Assembly: GCA_964342365.1 (NCBI GenBank)
Contig: CAYFGW010000024.1
Span: 1 to 28,497, forward strand
Source of the DNA: CAXRDE01 sp964342365
GTDB lineage: Bacteria > Cyanobacteriota > Sericytochromatia > UBA7694
Direction: 5' to 3'
Length of the DNA stretch: 28,497 nt
Positions 1 to 7,693 of this stretch are shown here, piece after piece. Made by a program: the position numbers and the translations under genes. The notes under the pieces were generated by a model. The model saw only the letters and a list, made by a program, of their open reading frames with translations, ran no database searches and was not told where the DNA came from. Position 1 is the first letter of the stretch. Each line of letters opens with the position of its first letter.

Positions 1-30
1 GCAATTTGTCAAGACTTTTCAGTTAAAAAA

Positions 31-39
31 TGATAGAAT
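31..39 (+). promoter_or_regulatory. Extended -10 promoter for the caspase-like gene
   Basis: TGa-TAGAAT reads as an extended -10 element. The predicted transcript would begin near 46, just before the AGGAGG ribosome-binding site at 54-59. A TTGTCA at 6-11 is too far away (22 nt) to be a good -35. The same TGn-TANNNT form recurs before many genes in the window. Confidence 0.5.
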
Positions 40-65
40 TAAAGCACAATTTCAGGAGGCATCCC

Positions 66-1088
66 ATGGTATCGGTATCTCGTCAGGTTTCTTCCTCTGC
101 GCACCCCCATTCTTCTCCAGAAACCTCTTCTGCTTCTCAAGTGAAATTTCCCGCAACCCGGTCCGAACCGGTCAATACCTCCCATCGTGAATTTCATTCT
201 GTGGTAGAACAACCCCGTCAGGGGCGTGCTTCTTCATCCGTGTCTTTGATGTCGGAGGTTACCGCTCCCCGTCGTAAGGGTCTGCTGGCCGGGGGGATTG
301 GCGGCGCGGTGATGGGCTTTTTAATGGGAGGGCCTCCAGGAGCGATTGTAGGCGCTGCCACCGCTGCCGGACTGGGTTTCTTACTTCCCGATATTTTTGG
401 CAAGATTAGCGATTTTATCAAGGGGGTGATGGGAAAGGTCCGTTCAGGCGCTGACCACGTCCATGAAGGCACGGGCAAAGCCCCTCAGGGTACCCGCTTT
501 AATAGCAAAAACTACACCAATATTAACGAACTGGACGGCGGCACTTCTGTCAATGGCCAGACCCACTACCCGCCCCGCAAATCCGGCAACGGCGATGGAA
601 AAACAGCCTATTTTTTCATTGGCTTCAAAAAGACCGGACGCGATCCCAAAATGCGTCGGGTGGTAGAACCCCATCTGGCGGACGATATTCAGCGCCTCAG
701 AGATAATGGTTACAAAGTGGTGGTAGATACCAGTGGGACCCACCAGGCTTTCCAGGCCGCGGTGGATGATGACAATGCCGCAGGCATTTACTGGGCCGGC
801 CACGGGGTAAGAAGCGGAGTACAGGACTCTAAAACGGGTCGTATTTTTAAACCCTCGCAGATTCGCCCCAATCCCAATAACAATATGCGTTTTACCATTT
901 TTGAATGCTGCCTGACGGGCAATAGTGAAAGCGCCTGGGAAAACGTGCTTGGCACCGACGTGTACGCCCATAAACGGGTCATTTACGACACCGAAATTGC
1001 CGATTTTAACGATCCGGATGACCGTCCCAACCGCAAAGAATTGGATGATTTTATCACGGACCTTGTGGAGCGCCCCTGGACTGAGTAA
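66..1088 (+). CDS. Caspase-like (clan CD) putative cysteine peptidase with glycine-zipper segment
   Basis: The start is ATG 66, six bases after a perfect AGGAGG (54-59); an in-frame ATG at 30 lies within the -10 element and is rejected. The protein is 340 aa. Residues 1-70 are Ser/Pro-rich and probably disordered. Residues 72-119 form a Gly/Ala-rich hydrophobic stretch of glycine-zipper type that could enter a membrane. From about residue 180 a caspase-like fold can be read: a hydrophobic strand (AYFFIGF), a helix, a strand ending in AGHG (His246), then a strand ending in ECCLTG (Cys281/282). This matches the family pattern of a His after a GHG-type turn and a Cys in D-x-C-x-S-G. The substrate is unknown and there is no signal peptide. 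It is followed closely by two unknown or TerB-like genes. The fold call rests on motif reading; a CHAT-like or inactive homologue is possible. Confidence 0.6.
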   Translation: MVSVSRQVSSSAHPHSSPETSSASQVKFPATRSEPVNTSHREFHSVVEQPRQGRASSSVSLMSEVTAPRRKGLLAGGIGGAVMGFLMGGPPGAIVGAATAAGLGFLLPDIFGKISDFIKGVMGKVRSGADHVHEGTGKAPQGTRFNSKNYTNINELDGGTSVNGQTHYPPRKSGNGDGKTAYFFIGFKKTGRDPKMRRVVEPHLADDIQRLRDNGYKVVVDTSGTHQAFQAAVDDDNAAGIYWAGHGVRSGVQDSKTGRIFKPSQIRPNPNNNMRFTIFECCLTGNSESAWENVLGTDVYAHKRVIYDTEIADFNDPDDRPNRKELDDFITDLVERPWTE

Positions 1089-1091
1089 AAT
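1086..1091 (+). promoter_or_regulatory. -10 box (TAAAAT) placed for a leaderless transcript
   Basis: TAAAAT is followed by exactly six bases and then the ATG at 1098, so transcription would start at or next to the start codon. The AGAGG in between is too close to the ATG to act as a normal Shine-Dalgarno sequence. Confidence 0.4.
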
Positions 1092-1097
1092 AGAGGT

Positions 1098-1664
1098 ATG
1101 GAATTTTCTGATATTCGCTACGTAAAAACCAGTGGCAGTGCTTCTGTCATTTCTCCTGATCAGGTGATTGCAGAAGCGTTAAAAGCCCGTGATGTACTGA
1201 GTGCAACCTCAACGCCCTTTCAACGGATGTTAGAGCGCATGATGTTTGAAGAAATCCATGAATCCCGCGAAGGTCACCGTACAGAACCCACTTTATTGTC
1301 TGTAAACCCGCATATGAACATCAAAGCGGTCATGGCAGCCCATCCGGAACAGGACGTTTTTTACGCAGACGGAGCGATTCAGATCCAGAAGGCAGCAGCG
1401 CCTGTGGCCGCCATGCATCCTACTCAGTATCAAAATCGTTTGCCTGAGCCTGTGGTGCACGTGGCGGAAAACGAAGCTTTTCGTCAGGTTATTGCCCCCA
1501 CAGCCCTGTCGGCGCTGGCAATGGGAACCGGAGTGCGGGCCCGTGCCGAGGTCCGTCACCCGGATCATATGCACCATCTTTTTAAGCGCACTGCTGCCAC
1601 CCCTGTGGGCAAAGTTAACTATGCTTACGTGGTGCGCAACGACCACACCTTCTGGGACAAGTAA
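1098..1664 (+). CDS. Hypothetical protein, His-rich C-terminal half
   Basis: I do not recognise this 188-aa protein. It has no signal peptide and no clear membrane segment. The middle and C-terminal parts are rich in Ala, His and Pro, with a cluster HPDHMHHL near residue 155 that could bind metal, though nothing proves it. It lies 9 nt after the caspase-like gene and 14 nt before the TerB-like gene, all on one strand, so the three may be functionally linked. A TAAAAT box six bases before the ATG suggests it can also be transcribed alone without a leader. The codon pattern resembles its neighbours, and no shadow frame is a better coding candidate. Confidence 0.7.
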   Translation: MEFSDIRYVKTSGSASVISPDQVIAEALKARDVLSATSTPFQRMLERMMFEEIHESREGHRTEPTLLSVNPHMNIKAVMAAHPEQDVFYADGAIQIQKAAAPVAAMHPTQYQNRLPEPVVHVAENEAFRQVIAPTALSALAMGTGVRARAEVRHPDHMHHLFKRTAATPVGKVNYAYVVRNDHTFWDK

Positions 1665-1678
1665 TTAGGAGAACCCCG

Positions 1679-2143
1679 ATGATTTTTGATATCCACACCG
1701 TGATGAAGCGCTATGATATGGAGGATGCTGACAAAGAGCGGGCCCTCCGTTATCTGAAAGGCTTAAAATATATTATTGGGGCCGATGGAGAAATCGCTGA
1801 TGAGGAATGGGACGCCCTGGTGCGCTGGATGAACCGCCATAAGGTGCCTCAGGAACTGTTAAAGGCCATTTCTGACTTTGACATTACCACGGTCACCTCT
1901 CTGAAAGACATCTTGCCCAACTACCAGCAAGACAGCGCCCGGGCCCGTTCGCTGATTCGAGACGCCATTGAAATTGCCCGTGCAGACGGCGTCTTTGCTC
2001 AGGAAGAAAATGACGCCGTGCGCTTTGCGGCAGAAATTCTGGGTGTGTCCAACGAGACGGTGGCCTCTCTGGAAGCCCTTGTGGAAATGGAAGGTGCTGT
2101 GGAAAAGCTGCGCTGGGCGCTGCTCAAAAAACAGAACGCCTGA
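1679..2143 (+). CDS. TerB-like (tellurite-resistance B family) protein
   Basis: This 154-aa soluble protein has two copies of the acidic helix-turn pattern typical of TerB-like domains: IGADGEIADEEWDAL near residues 33-47 and IARADGVFAQEENDAV near 99-114, followed by AAEILGVSNETVASL. In known TerB proteins the conserved acidic residues bind metal at the membrane, and the family often accompanies stress or phage-defence genes. A good ribosome-binding site (AGGAGA) lies six bases before ATG 1679. The gene closes a possible three-gene unit with the caspase-like protein and the unknown protein. No other ter genes are visible, so tellurite resistance should not be assumed. Confidence 0.75.
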   Translation: MIFDIHTVMKRYDMEDADKERALRYLKGLKYIIGADGEIADEEWDALVRWMNRHKVPQELLKAISDFDITTVTSLKDILPNYQQDSARARSLIRDAIEIARADGVFAQEENDAVRFAAEILGVSNETVASLEALVEMEGAVEKLRWALLKKQNA

Positions 2144-2207
2144 CATAAAAATACCGTTTGAATTGTTTCATAGCAAAGGGTAAATAGATGCAATAATGTG
2201 CATGTGA

Positions 2208-2216
2208 TGATATGTT
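2208..2216 (+). promoter_or_regulatory. Extended -10 promoter for the DUF302 lipoprotein
   Basis: TGa-TATGTT reads as an extended -10 element, with predicted transcription start near 2223. A leader of about 30 nt would then carry AAAGGA (2240-2245) ahead of ATG 2252. Confidence 0.4.
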
Positions 2217-2251
2217 TAGATCAACTTAAATCAATCATCAAAGGACATGCC

Positions 2252-2758
2252 ATGACATCTGCAAAACTTATTTTACCCTTTTTAATAATGGGTTCTCTGA
2301 CCCTGCCTCTGAGTAGCTGTATGCCCGCTTCTCAGGCGCAGCCCGCTTCACCAGAAAGTATGCAGACCCCTGCACGCATCAACCAGCAAAAAAGCAATTA
2401 CACAGTGACAGAAACCGTAGAGCGACTGAAGTCAGAAATCGATGCTGCGGGCCTTACTCTGATGACCACTGTGGATCACGGAGCCAACGCGCAAAAGGTG
2501 AATCAATCCTTACGCCCTACCGTCTTGCTTATTTTTGGTAACCCCAATATTGGTACCCAGCTGATGCAAGAAAATCAACAGTTTGGTTTAGATTTGCCTC
2601 AGAAATTTCTGGTGTGGCAAAACGCCAATAACGAAGTGATGGTGTCCTGGAACAACCCCCAACACACCGCCCGGGAATATAATTTGCCGGAGAATTTTGA
2701 TGCCATAGGTAAAGTGGACGGGGCGCTGCAAATGTTGGCAGACAAGGCCACCCGCTAG
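2252..2758 (+). CDS. DUF302-domain lipoprotein
   Basis: The start is ATG 2252, preceded by AAAGGA; a longer in-frame start at 2198 lies upstream of the proposed -10 box. The protein is 168 aa. It opens with a lipoprotein signal peptide ending in the lipobox LSSC (Cys near residue 22), so it should be lipid-anchored outside the cytoplasmic membrane. The rest matches DUF302: VERLKSEIDAAGLTLMTTVDHG, then LLIFGNPNIGTQLMQ, GLDLPQKFLVW and a final VSWNNP segment. DUF302 proteins have an unclear role. The stop interlocks with the stop of the convergent DUF805 gene in the palindrome CTAG (2755-2758). Confidence 0.85.
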   Translation: MTSAKLILPFLIMGSLTLPLSSCMPASQAQPASPESMQTPARINQQKSNYTVTETVERLKSEIDAAGLTLMTTVDHGANAQKVNQSLRPTVLLIFGNPNIGTQLMQENQQFGLDLPQKFLVWQNANNEVMVSWNNPQHTAREYNLPENFDAIGKVDGALQMLADKATR

Positions 2759-4101
2759 GCTTCTGACAAGTTCTTAATATGATCCAGTACGCTGTGGTGA
2801 ATTTCATGAATCACAAAATCGGACCAGATCTGCCAGTAGGCCGCAGGCCAGATTTCGTGCTCGTACCAGGTAGTGCCCGCCAGTCGGGTTCCGCCATTGG
2901 GTAGTGCAGTGAGTTTAAACTGGCCCGCCTTAGAACGCAGAAAGTGATCCAGATGGGGCGGTGCAATTTTGTAGGGGGTGAGCTCTTTCATGGGGTGAGG
3001 CTGTTTGATGACCGAAAATTTTAGCAGACGGGGTTCGTCCCACACTTCAATGGGCTCCACAAAGGGCCCTGTGGAAAAAATACAGTGTCTTACGGCTCCC
3101 ACGCCGTGGCCTTTGATTTCTGCTTTGATGGGATAGGCCACGCCCGTGTTTAGAATCCAGCTTTTGGGGGGCGGCAGTTCTGAAAAAGACACCACGTTTT
3201 CCCATACCACTTCTGGAGGGGCCTGAATCTCCACCACGCTGGTGACTTCCAGGCGCGGAGGCGGCAGATCAATGGCTTTTTCCAACCCCATGAGTCCCGG
3301 TACAAAAAACATCACCAGCACGCCCTGTCCGGGCAAGGGGCGGCGGCGGGATTGAATCAGCCAGCCTGCCCAGGCTCCCATTAAATTGAGCATAGACGCC
3401 AGCGGCAGGGCCATCATGACGCAAATCACTCCTTCAATGGCCACCAGTACAATGGCCAATCCCAGTAAACCCAGCCCCAGAAAGCTAATGGCCAGACATT
3501 CTTTAAAGGAGCGGGATTGATGGGTGGCAAAAAAGACGGTGGTCACTAATCCGCTGGCAAAGGGGAGCCCCATAAACAACGCCACCCCGTATTCCCCCAG
3601 TCCCATGACGGAGATCAAAATAATGGGAAGGGTGAGCACCACCATCACGCCAATGCTCGCTAGCGCTGCACCGGTTTTGCTTTCGGGAATCCAGCGAGAT
3701 AAAAAAGCCTTTTCCCGGGGGAGCGTTTCAGGTTTTTCTGAGGTGCGTTCCGGCCAGAAGCAGAGCATGGCAAAAAAGAGCAGGTTGATCACAGGCGGAA
3801 AAAAGAGCAAAATAAGCAGGGTGGGCAAGTCGGCCGAACGCAGCCGTTTAAGGGTCAGGCCGATACCTATAAAAATAAAGGGCAGGGCCAACAGCGCCAG
3901 AGTAAAATAGAGTTGGTAATTGTCTTCAAGGCGGGTGGGCAGATCGTAGTAATTATAGAACCAGAGTTGTTCATTGAATAAAAAGTAAGCAATGGCACGG
4001 TCTATATTGTGTTTGAGGGCCAGAAGACCAATCCCCCACAAAAAATAGGGCAGGCGGGGCAATGTGCCACGCCAGCTTAAGAAATTTTTTAGTTCGGACA
4101 T
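2755..4101 (-). CDS. DUF805-like membrane protein with C-terminal SRPBCC domain
   Basis: This 448-aa protein joins two parts. The N-terminal ~120 residues resemble DUF805 (FLSWRGTLPRLPYFLWG, later GIGLTLKRLRSADLP), followed by more hydrophobic segments to about residue 280, so it is a multi-pass inner-membrane protein. Residues from about 283 to the end look like an SRPBCC (polyketide-cyclase/dehydrase) ligand-binding domain: EVTSVVEIQAPPEVVWENV opens it, and a long C-terminal helix closes it. SRPBCC domains bind hydrophobic ligands in a deep cavity; here the domain may sense or carry a lipid, which is inference. Its start lies 13 nt inside the upstream dipeptidase gene, which suggests translational coupling. 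The fusion is uncommon. Confidence 0.7.
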   Translation of the reverse strand: MSELKNFLSWRGTLPRLPYFLWGIGLLALKHNIDRAIAYFLFNEQLWFYNYYDLPTRLEDNYQLYFTLALLALPFIFIGIGLTLKRLRSADLPTLLILLFFPPVINLLFFAMLCFWPERTSEKPETLPREKAFLSRWIPESKTGAALASIGVMVVLTLPIILISVMGLGEYGVALFMGLPFASGLVTTVFFATHQSRSFKECLAISFLGLGLLGLAIVLVAIEGVICVMMALPLASMLNLMGAWAGWLIQSRRRPLPGQGVLVMFFVPGLMGLEKAIDLPPPRLEVTSVVEIQAPPEVVWENVVSFSELPPPKSWILNTGVAYPIKAEIKGHGVGAVRHCIFSTGPFVEPIEVWDEPRLLKFSVIKQPHPMKELTPYKIAPPHLDHFLRSKAGQFKLTALPNGGTRLAGTTWYEHEIWPAAYWQIWSDFVIHEIHHSVLDHIKNLSEA

Positions 4102-5162
4102 ACTTGTTTCACTACTCTCAAAAAATTCAGGCCTAAAATTTTGCGAATACGCGCCTCTGACCAGCCCCGATCCAGCATTTCTGCCACCAGCACAGGTTGC
4201 CAGCGGATATCCGGAAAATCCGTGGGCAGCGTAATCATGCCGTCATAATCTGAACCCAGAGACACCGCGTCTTCTCCGCCGATGTTAAGAATATGCTCCA
4301 TGTGATCCACAATGGTGCGCAGGCGTTTTTTGTGGCGCTGCCGGGCAATAAAATTGCGTTCAAAAATCACGCCAATGGTGCCTCCTCGCTCTGCCACGGC
4401 ACGAATCTGCGCATCGTCAATATTGCGCCAGATATTACAAACCCCTTTTACGCCCGTGTGAGTCACCACGGGGGGAACACCCTCTGGCATGACCCCAAGG
4501 GCGTCCCAGAAACCGGCCGGGTTGATGTGAGATAAATCCACCAGCAGTCGCTCTTGCACCATTTTTTGCACAAAGTCCTTGCCAAAGTTACCCAGGCCGG
4601 TGTTGGTGTTCAGGGAATCAAAATTGCTTGCTCCCACCCGGCTGCGGGTAAAATGCACCAGCGTAATGCGATGCACTTCGGGAATGCGTTCCAGATCGTA
4701 CAAATTATTGTCAATGCCCTGGCCTCCCTGCATGGAAATCCAGGCCGCCATTTTGCCCGCCTGACGCGCCTTTTGATAATCTGCATAAGACACCACATGC
4801 TGCACGTGTTCATTCTCCTGGAAGGTTTCCAACATGCGAGAGATGTGCTGGCGCAAGTGGGCGTATTTTCTGGCGCGTGGCACCAGGGGGTTTGTGGGAA
4901 TATCAAAGACGATGCCGCTCATGCTAGCGGCCAGAGCCCGGGGCAAGTCCACCTGCCGCCCGAAGGGAGCGTAACCCATGACGGGCTCGTGCCAGCGGTT
5001 CATGTTGTAGTTCACCAGGCGCTGCCACAAAAAGCTGTCGTTGTGTAAATCAATCACTTCCGCATCCTGATACAGGGCCACGGCTTCTGTGGCAATGCCC
5101 AGATGTTGCGCCCAGTGGTCGGGAGACTGAGTGAAGTTTTTCGGGTGAGAAAAGATGCGCAT
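4089..5162 (-). CDS. Membrane dipeptidase family (peptidase M19) protein
   Basis: This 357-aa protein fits the length and motif order of renal-dipeptidase-like zinc peptidases. Visible motifs are DLHND (His40, Asp42) for the first metal, LVHFTRSRVG, DLSH, VVTHTG and the late GSDYDG. The family hydrolyses dipeptides or related amides with a binuclear zinc centre. The residue that normally bridges the two zincs is a Glu in an E-G-G motif, but here it is Gln145 (ISMQGGQGI), so activity may be altered. No signal peptide is apparent and the product is probably cytoplasmic. A TGc-TACAAT box ends eight bases before the ATG, so the transcript has almost no leader. The downstream DUF805 gene overlaps its end. 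Confidence 0.88.
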   Translation of the reverse strand: MRIFSHPKNFTQSPDHWAQHLGIATEAVALYQDAEVIDLHNDSFLWQRLVNYNMNRWHEPVMGYAPFGRQVDLPRALAASMSGIVFDIPTNPLVPRARKYAHLRQHISRMLETFQENEHVQHVVSYADYQKARQAGKMAAWISMQGGQGIDNNLYDLERIPEVHRITLVHFTRSRVGASNFDSLNTNTGLGNFGKDFVQKMVQERLLVDLSHINPAGFWDALGVMPEGVPPVVTHTGVKGVCNIWRNIDDAQIRAVAERGGTIGVIFERNFIARQRHKKRLRTIVDHMEHILNIGGEDAVSLGSDYDGMITLPTDFPDIRWQPVLVAEMLDRGWSEARIRKILGLNFLRVVKQVCPN

Positions 5163-5170
5163 TTATGCTT

Positions 5171-5179
5171 ATTGTAGCA
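5171..5179 (-). promoter_or_regulatory. Extended -10 (TGcTACAAT) for the dipeptidase, near-leaderless
   Basis: On the minus strand TGc-TACAAT is followed by eight bases and then ATG 5162. There is no purine-rich ribosome-binding site between them. Confidence 0.5.
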
Positions 5180-5219
5180 AAACATTGTCCTGAAACAATT
5201 CCGACTAAGTTGTCCGGTT

Positions 5220-5228
5220 TGTTATAAT
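5220..5228 (+). promoter_or_regulatory. Extended -10 promoter (TGtTATAAT) for nfuA
   Basis: This is a consensus TATAAT with the upstream TGn extension. The predicted start is near 5235, giving a leader of about 27 nt with TAAGGA before ATG 5262. It lies between the divergent dipeptidase gene and nfuA. Confidence 0.6.
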
Positions 5229-5261
5229 TTAAGAAAAATCCGTAAGGAAACCTGAAACCCC

Positions 5262-5870
5262 ATGATTACCATCGATGAATCAGCCCGCGACAAAATTAAA
5301 TCTATGTTGGATCACGAGAACAAAAGTGCCAGTGCGCTGCGTATTCGTGTGACCGGCCGGAATGCGGACGGTTATCAGCACAAGCTCTCTCTGGTAGAGC
5401 CCGGTTTTGAAAAGCCCAATGACATTGAGTCCGTTTCAGAAGGCATTCGTATTATCGTAGACAGTGCCGATCAGACCAAGGTGGAAGGGGCCAAAATTGA
5501 GTTTGTGGACGATCTTTATGGCGGAGGCTTTAAGGTCACCAATCCCAATAAACCCCAGTGGAACAATGATTTAGAACGCAAGGTGCAAGAACTGATTGAT
5601 CAGCAAATTGCACCCTCTCTGGCGGCCCACGGTGGTTTTCTGGAACTTTATGAAGTCAAAGAAGGCAAAGCCTACGTGCATTTCGGAGGCGGCTGTCAGG
5701 GCTGTGGCATGGCAGACGTTACCTTAAAACAGGGTGTGGAAAAACTCATTAAAGATACGCTGCCAGAAATTACCCATGTGGTGGACTCCACTGATCATGC
5801 CCAGGGTGAAAACCCGTACTTCAAACCCGGTCCCGGACAGCCTGCCGCTGCGGGTGCTTCTCAGGGTTAA
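5262..5870 (+). CDS. nfuA: Fe-S cluster carrier protein NfuA-like
   Basis: This 202-aa protein has the two-domain order of NfuA. Residues 1-95 look like a degenerate A-type (IscA/HesB) domain with no cysteines. Residues 103-180 form a NifU-type domain with the cluster-binding CQGC (Cys145, Cys148) in FGGGCQGCGMADVTL. The end, VVDSTDHAQGENPYF, resembles the tail of enterobacterial NfuA, and an extra Gly/Ala-rich tail follows. NfuA proteins receive Fe-S clusters and pass them to client enzymes, and the degenerate A-type domain helps target them. The start ATG has an AAGGA site. The LIM/DA1-like gene follows after 9 nt, so the two are probably co-transcribed. Confidence 0.93.
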   Translation: MITIDESARDKIKSMLDHENKSASALRIRVTGRNADGYQHKLSLVEPGFEKPNDIESVSEGIRIIVDSADQTKVEGAKIEFVDDLYGGGFKVTNPNKPQWNNDLERKVQELIDQQIAPSLAAHGGFLELYEVKEGKAYVHFGGGCQGCGMADVTLKQGVEKLIKDTLPEITHVVDSTDHAQGENPYFKPGPGQPAAAGASQG

Positions 5871-5879
5871 GGGTACCTC

Positions 5880-7136
5880 GTGTCATCCCCCTTTCAATGC
5901 AGTCGTTGTAAAAAACGTCTGGCACAGCAGGTGGTGCGTGCTGCGGGAATGCAGTTTCACACCGCCTGCTTTATTTGTGATGGCTGCAAAAAGCCTTTGC
6001 AGCGGCAGTTTCAGCAAAAGCGCGAGCGACTGTATCACCCCGACTGTTATGCCCGTATGTTTGGCCTGATGTGTCAGCATTGCCAGAAACCTATCAGTGG
6101 GCAGTACGTAAAAGCAGACGCCGGCAATTACCACAAGGTCTGTTACGATAACCACCATGCGCTCCACTGTTTTCTCTGTGACGAGGCTATCAACGGTGCC
6201 TATTTGCAGGATCTATGGGGCCAAAAGGCTCATTCTCAGCACGGTCAGGTCAAAACTACGGCCTGCCATGTGTGTGCCCGTTTGCTGGCTCCTGACCACA
6301 GCAAAACCCTGGCAGACGGCCGTGCCTTGTGCAATATCTGTCAGGTTACAGAAGTTATAACCCCCCGCCAGGTGCTACAGGCCAAAATGGACGTGCTTAA
6401 GTATCTCCAGGAGGTGGGCTTTGACTATATTCCCGATTATGTCAAAGTGGAAATGTATGCAGAACAGGCTCTGATCAATGAACGTATGCGGGCCTCCGCC
6501 ACGGGGAATATCCACGGTTACACCCGCACGGCTCAGCGGCATATTCCTCAGTATGGTCTGATTCTGGAACACAGTATTCACGTGCTAAACGGTATGCCTC
6601 GACTGGCTTTTATGGGGGTGCTGGCACACGAACTGCTCCACGTGTGGCTCAATGAACGAGAGCTCAAACACTTACAGCCTGCTCATGTGGAAGGATTTTG
6701 TAATCTGGCCACGGCGCTAATTTATGAAAAGGCGGTGTCTGCTGAGGACAGAGATTTAGCAAAGGTACTGCAACAGCGCATGGACGAAGACCCGGATTCG
6801 GTCTATGGTGATGGTTATCGTCTGATGAAAAAAGAGTTGCAAACCCGGGGCTGGCCGGCACTGCTCAGGGATCTACAAAACCCTGATTTTTCAGCGAAAG
6901 CGACCCCTGAATCCGCACCCAAAGCTGTTCTTGCTCCCAAACTTCCTCCAGAAATTGAGCGCCCGTCGCCTGTGCGTAAAGCCTCTTCACCGGAAGAGTC
7001 CGCGCGAAAACTGGCGGAAATCCGGGCACGGGTTCAGGCCAAAATGCAGGGGGCAAAAACGTCGAAGCCTGAGAAGAACAGCAAAAATTCGGGCAATAAA
7101 AAAGGGCTTAAAAAACTCAGAAAACGCAAACGCTAG
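5880..7136 (+). CDS. LIM-domain, DA1-like zinc metallopeptidase
   Basis: The start is GTG 5880, with TAAGGG upstream; the protein is 418 aa. The N-terminal ~155 residues hold LIM-type zinc-finger pairs: Cys7-Cys10, His27-Cys30, Cys33-Cys36, His53-Cys56, then Cys65-Cys68, His85-Cys88, Cys97-Cys100 and Cys129-Cys132, Cys151-Cys154. The C-terminal region carries HELLH (His250, Glu251, His254) followed by HVEGFCNL (Glu271), the arrangement of the DA1-like peptidase domain known from plant DA1, where LIM fingers precede an HEMMH peptidase core. A charged tail (372-418) is very Lys/Arg-rich and could bind nucleic acid or membrane. No signal peptide is present. In plants DA1 cleaves ubiquitin-pathway regulators; the bacterial substrate is unknown. 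Its stop interlocks with the convergent EF-hand gene. Confidence 0.85.
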   Translation: MSSPFQCSRCKKRLAQQVVRAAGMQFHTACFICDGCKKPLQRQFQQKRERLYHPDCYARMFGLMCQHCQKPISGQYVKADAGNYHKVCYDNHHALHCFLCDEAINGAYLQDLWGQKAHSQHGQVKTTACHVCARLLAPDHSKTLADGRALCNICQVTEVITPRQVLQAKMDVLKYLQEVGFDYIPDYVKVEMYAEQALINERMRASATGNIHGYTRTAQRHIPQYGLILEHSIHVLNGMPRLAFMGVLAHELLHVWLNERELKHLQPAHVEGFCNLATALIYEKAVSAEDRDLAKVLQQRMDEDPDSVYGDGYRLMKKELQTRGWPALLRDLQNPDFSAKATPESAPKAVLAPKLPPEIERPSPVRKASSPEESARKLAEIRARVQAKMQGAKTSKPEKNSKNSGNKKGLKKLRKRKR

Positions 7137-7693
7137 TTTTTACGGGCTTCCGCCAGTAAATAGGCTTGTAAGTACTCCCGATAATCTAGCATATTATCTC
7201 CGTTGGCATCGCCACCGTTGAGTTCGGGCCAGGCCCTGAGTTTCTGGTTGATTTCTCGCCGCTCATCATCAGTGAGGACGCGATCTCGGTTGAGATCGCT
7301 CAGAAAAAAGTTGTCTTCAATGATGCTGTCGTAAAACTGCTCAAAAAACTGAAGCACGTCCGGCCGCAAAAACTCGCCGAGCACAATTTCGGCATCCTGA
7401 TTGCGGTCATAGGAAGCAAAGTCAGAGGGCAAACCGGGCAGGCGTAAATCCAGAGGTTTTACTTCGCCAGGAATCAAGCGCCCGTCGTTATTGCGATCTA
7501 ATTTGTTAAACCGCGCGGTGCGTATGGCTTTGACACCTTCTGCAATGAGTTCAGGCACTGTTTTAAAGTCGTCAGTTTGAGTCCGTACGTTCTGTGGAGT
7601 CAAAGGCTGTGTCGGCAGCGGACGGAAAGAGTCGGTCGATTGGCAGCCGATCAAAACGAAGGCGGTAAACGCCAGTGATACGAATGTTTTCAC
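7133..7693 (-). CDS. EF-hand calcium-binding lipoprotein
   Basis: The start is GTG 7693, overlapping the TAG stop of the upstream peptidase gene by one base (TAGTG), with GAGG upstream inside that gene, so translation is probably coupled. The 186-aa product has a lipoprotein signal peptide ending in LIGC (Cys17). Four 12-residue EF-hand loops that begin with Asp and end with Glu can be counted: 66-77, 96-107, 133-144 and 162-173. The first and last best match the D-x-N-x-D-G pattern; the second and third lack the central Gly and may bind weakly. Anchored outside the cytoplasmic membrane, it could sense or buffer calcium. Coupling to a C39-like peptidase hints at a calcium-dependent partner, which is inference. 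Confidence 0.85.
   Translation of the reverse strand: MKTFVSLAFTAFVLIGCQSTDSFRPLPTQPLTPQNVRTQTDDFKTVPELIAEGVKAIRTARFNKLDRNNDGRLIPGEVKPLDLRLPGLPSDFASYDRNQDAEIVLGEFLRPDVLQFFEQFYDSIIEDNFFLSDLNRDRVLTDDERREINQKLRAWPELNGGDANGDNMLDYREYLQAYLLAEARKN

Noticed and set aside
30..65. Longer start of the caspase-like gene at ATG 30
   Set aside because: It lies within the extended -10 box and has no ribosome-binding site, while ATG 66 has a perfect AGGAGG.
444..971. Minus-strand reading frame of 175 codons inside the caspase-like gene
   Set aside because: It is a shadow frame of a well-supported gene, with no ribosome-binding site or recognisable domain.
4554..5048. Plus-strand reading frame of 164 codons inside the dipeptidase gene
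   Set aside because: It lies fully antisense to a clear M19 gene and has an arbitrary, His-rich composition.
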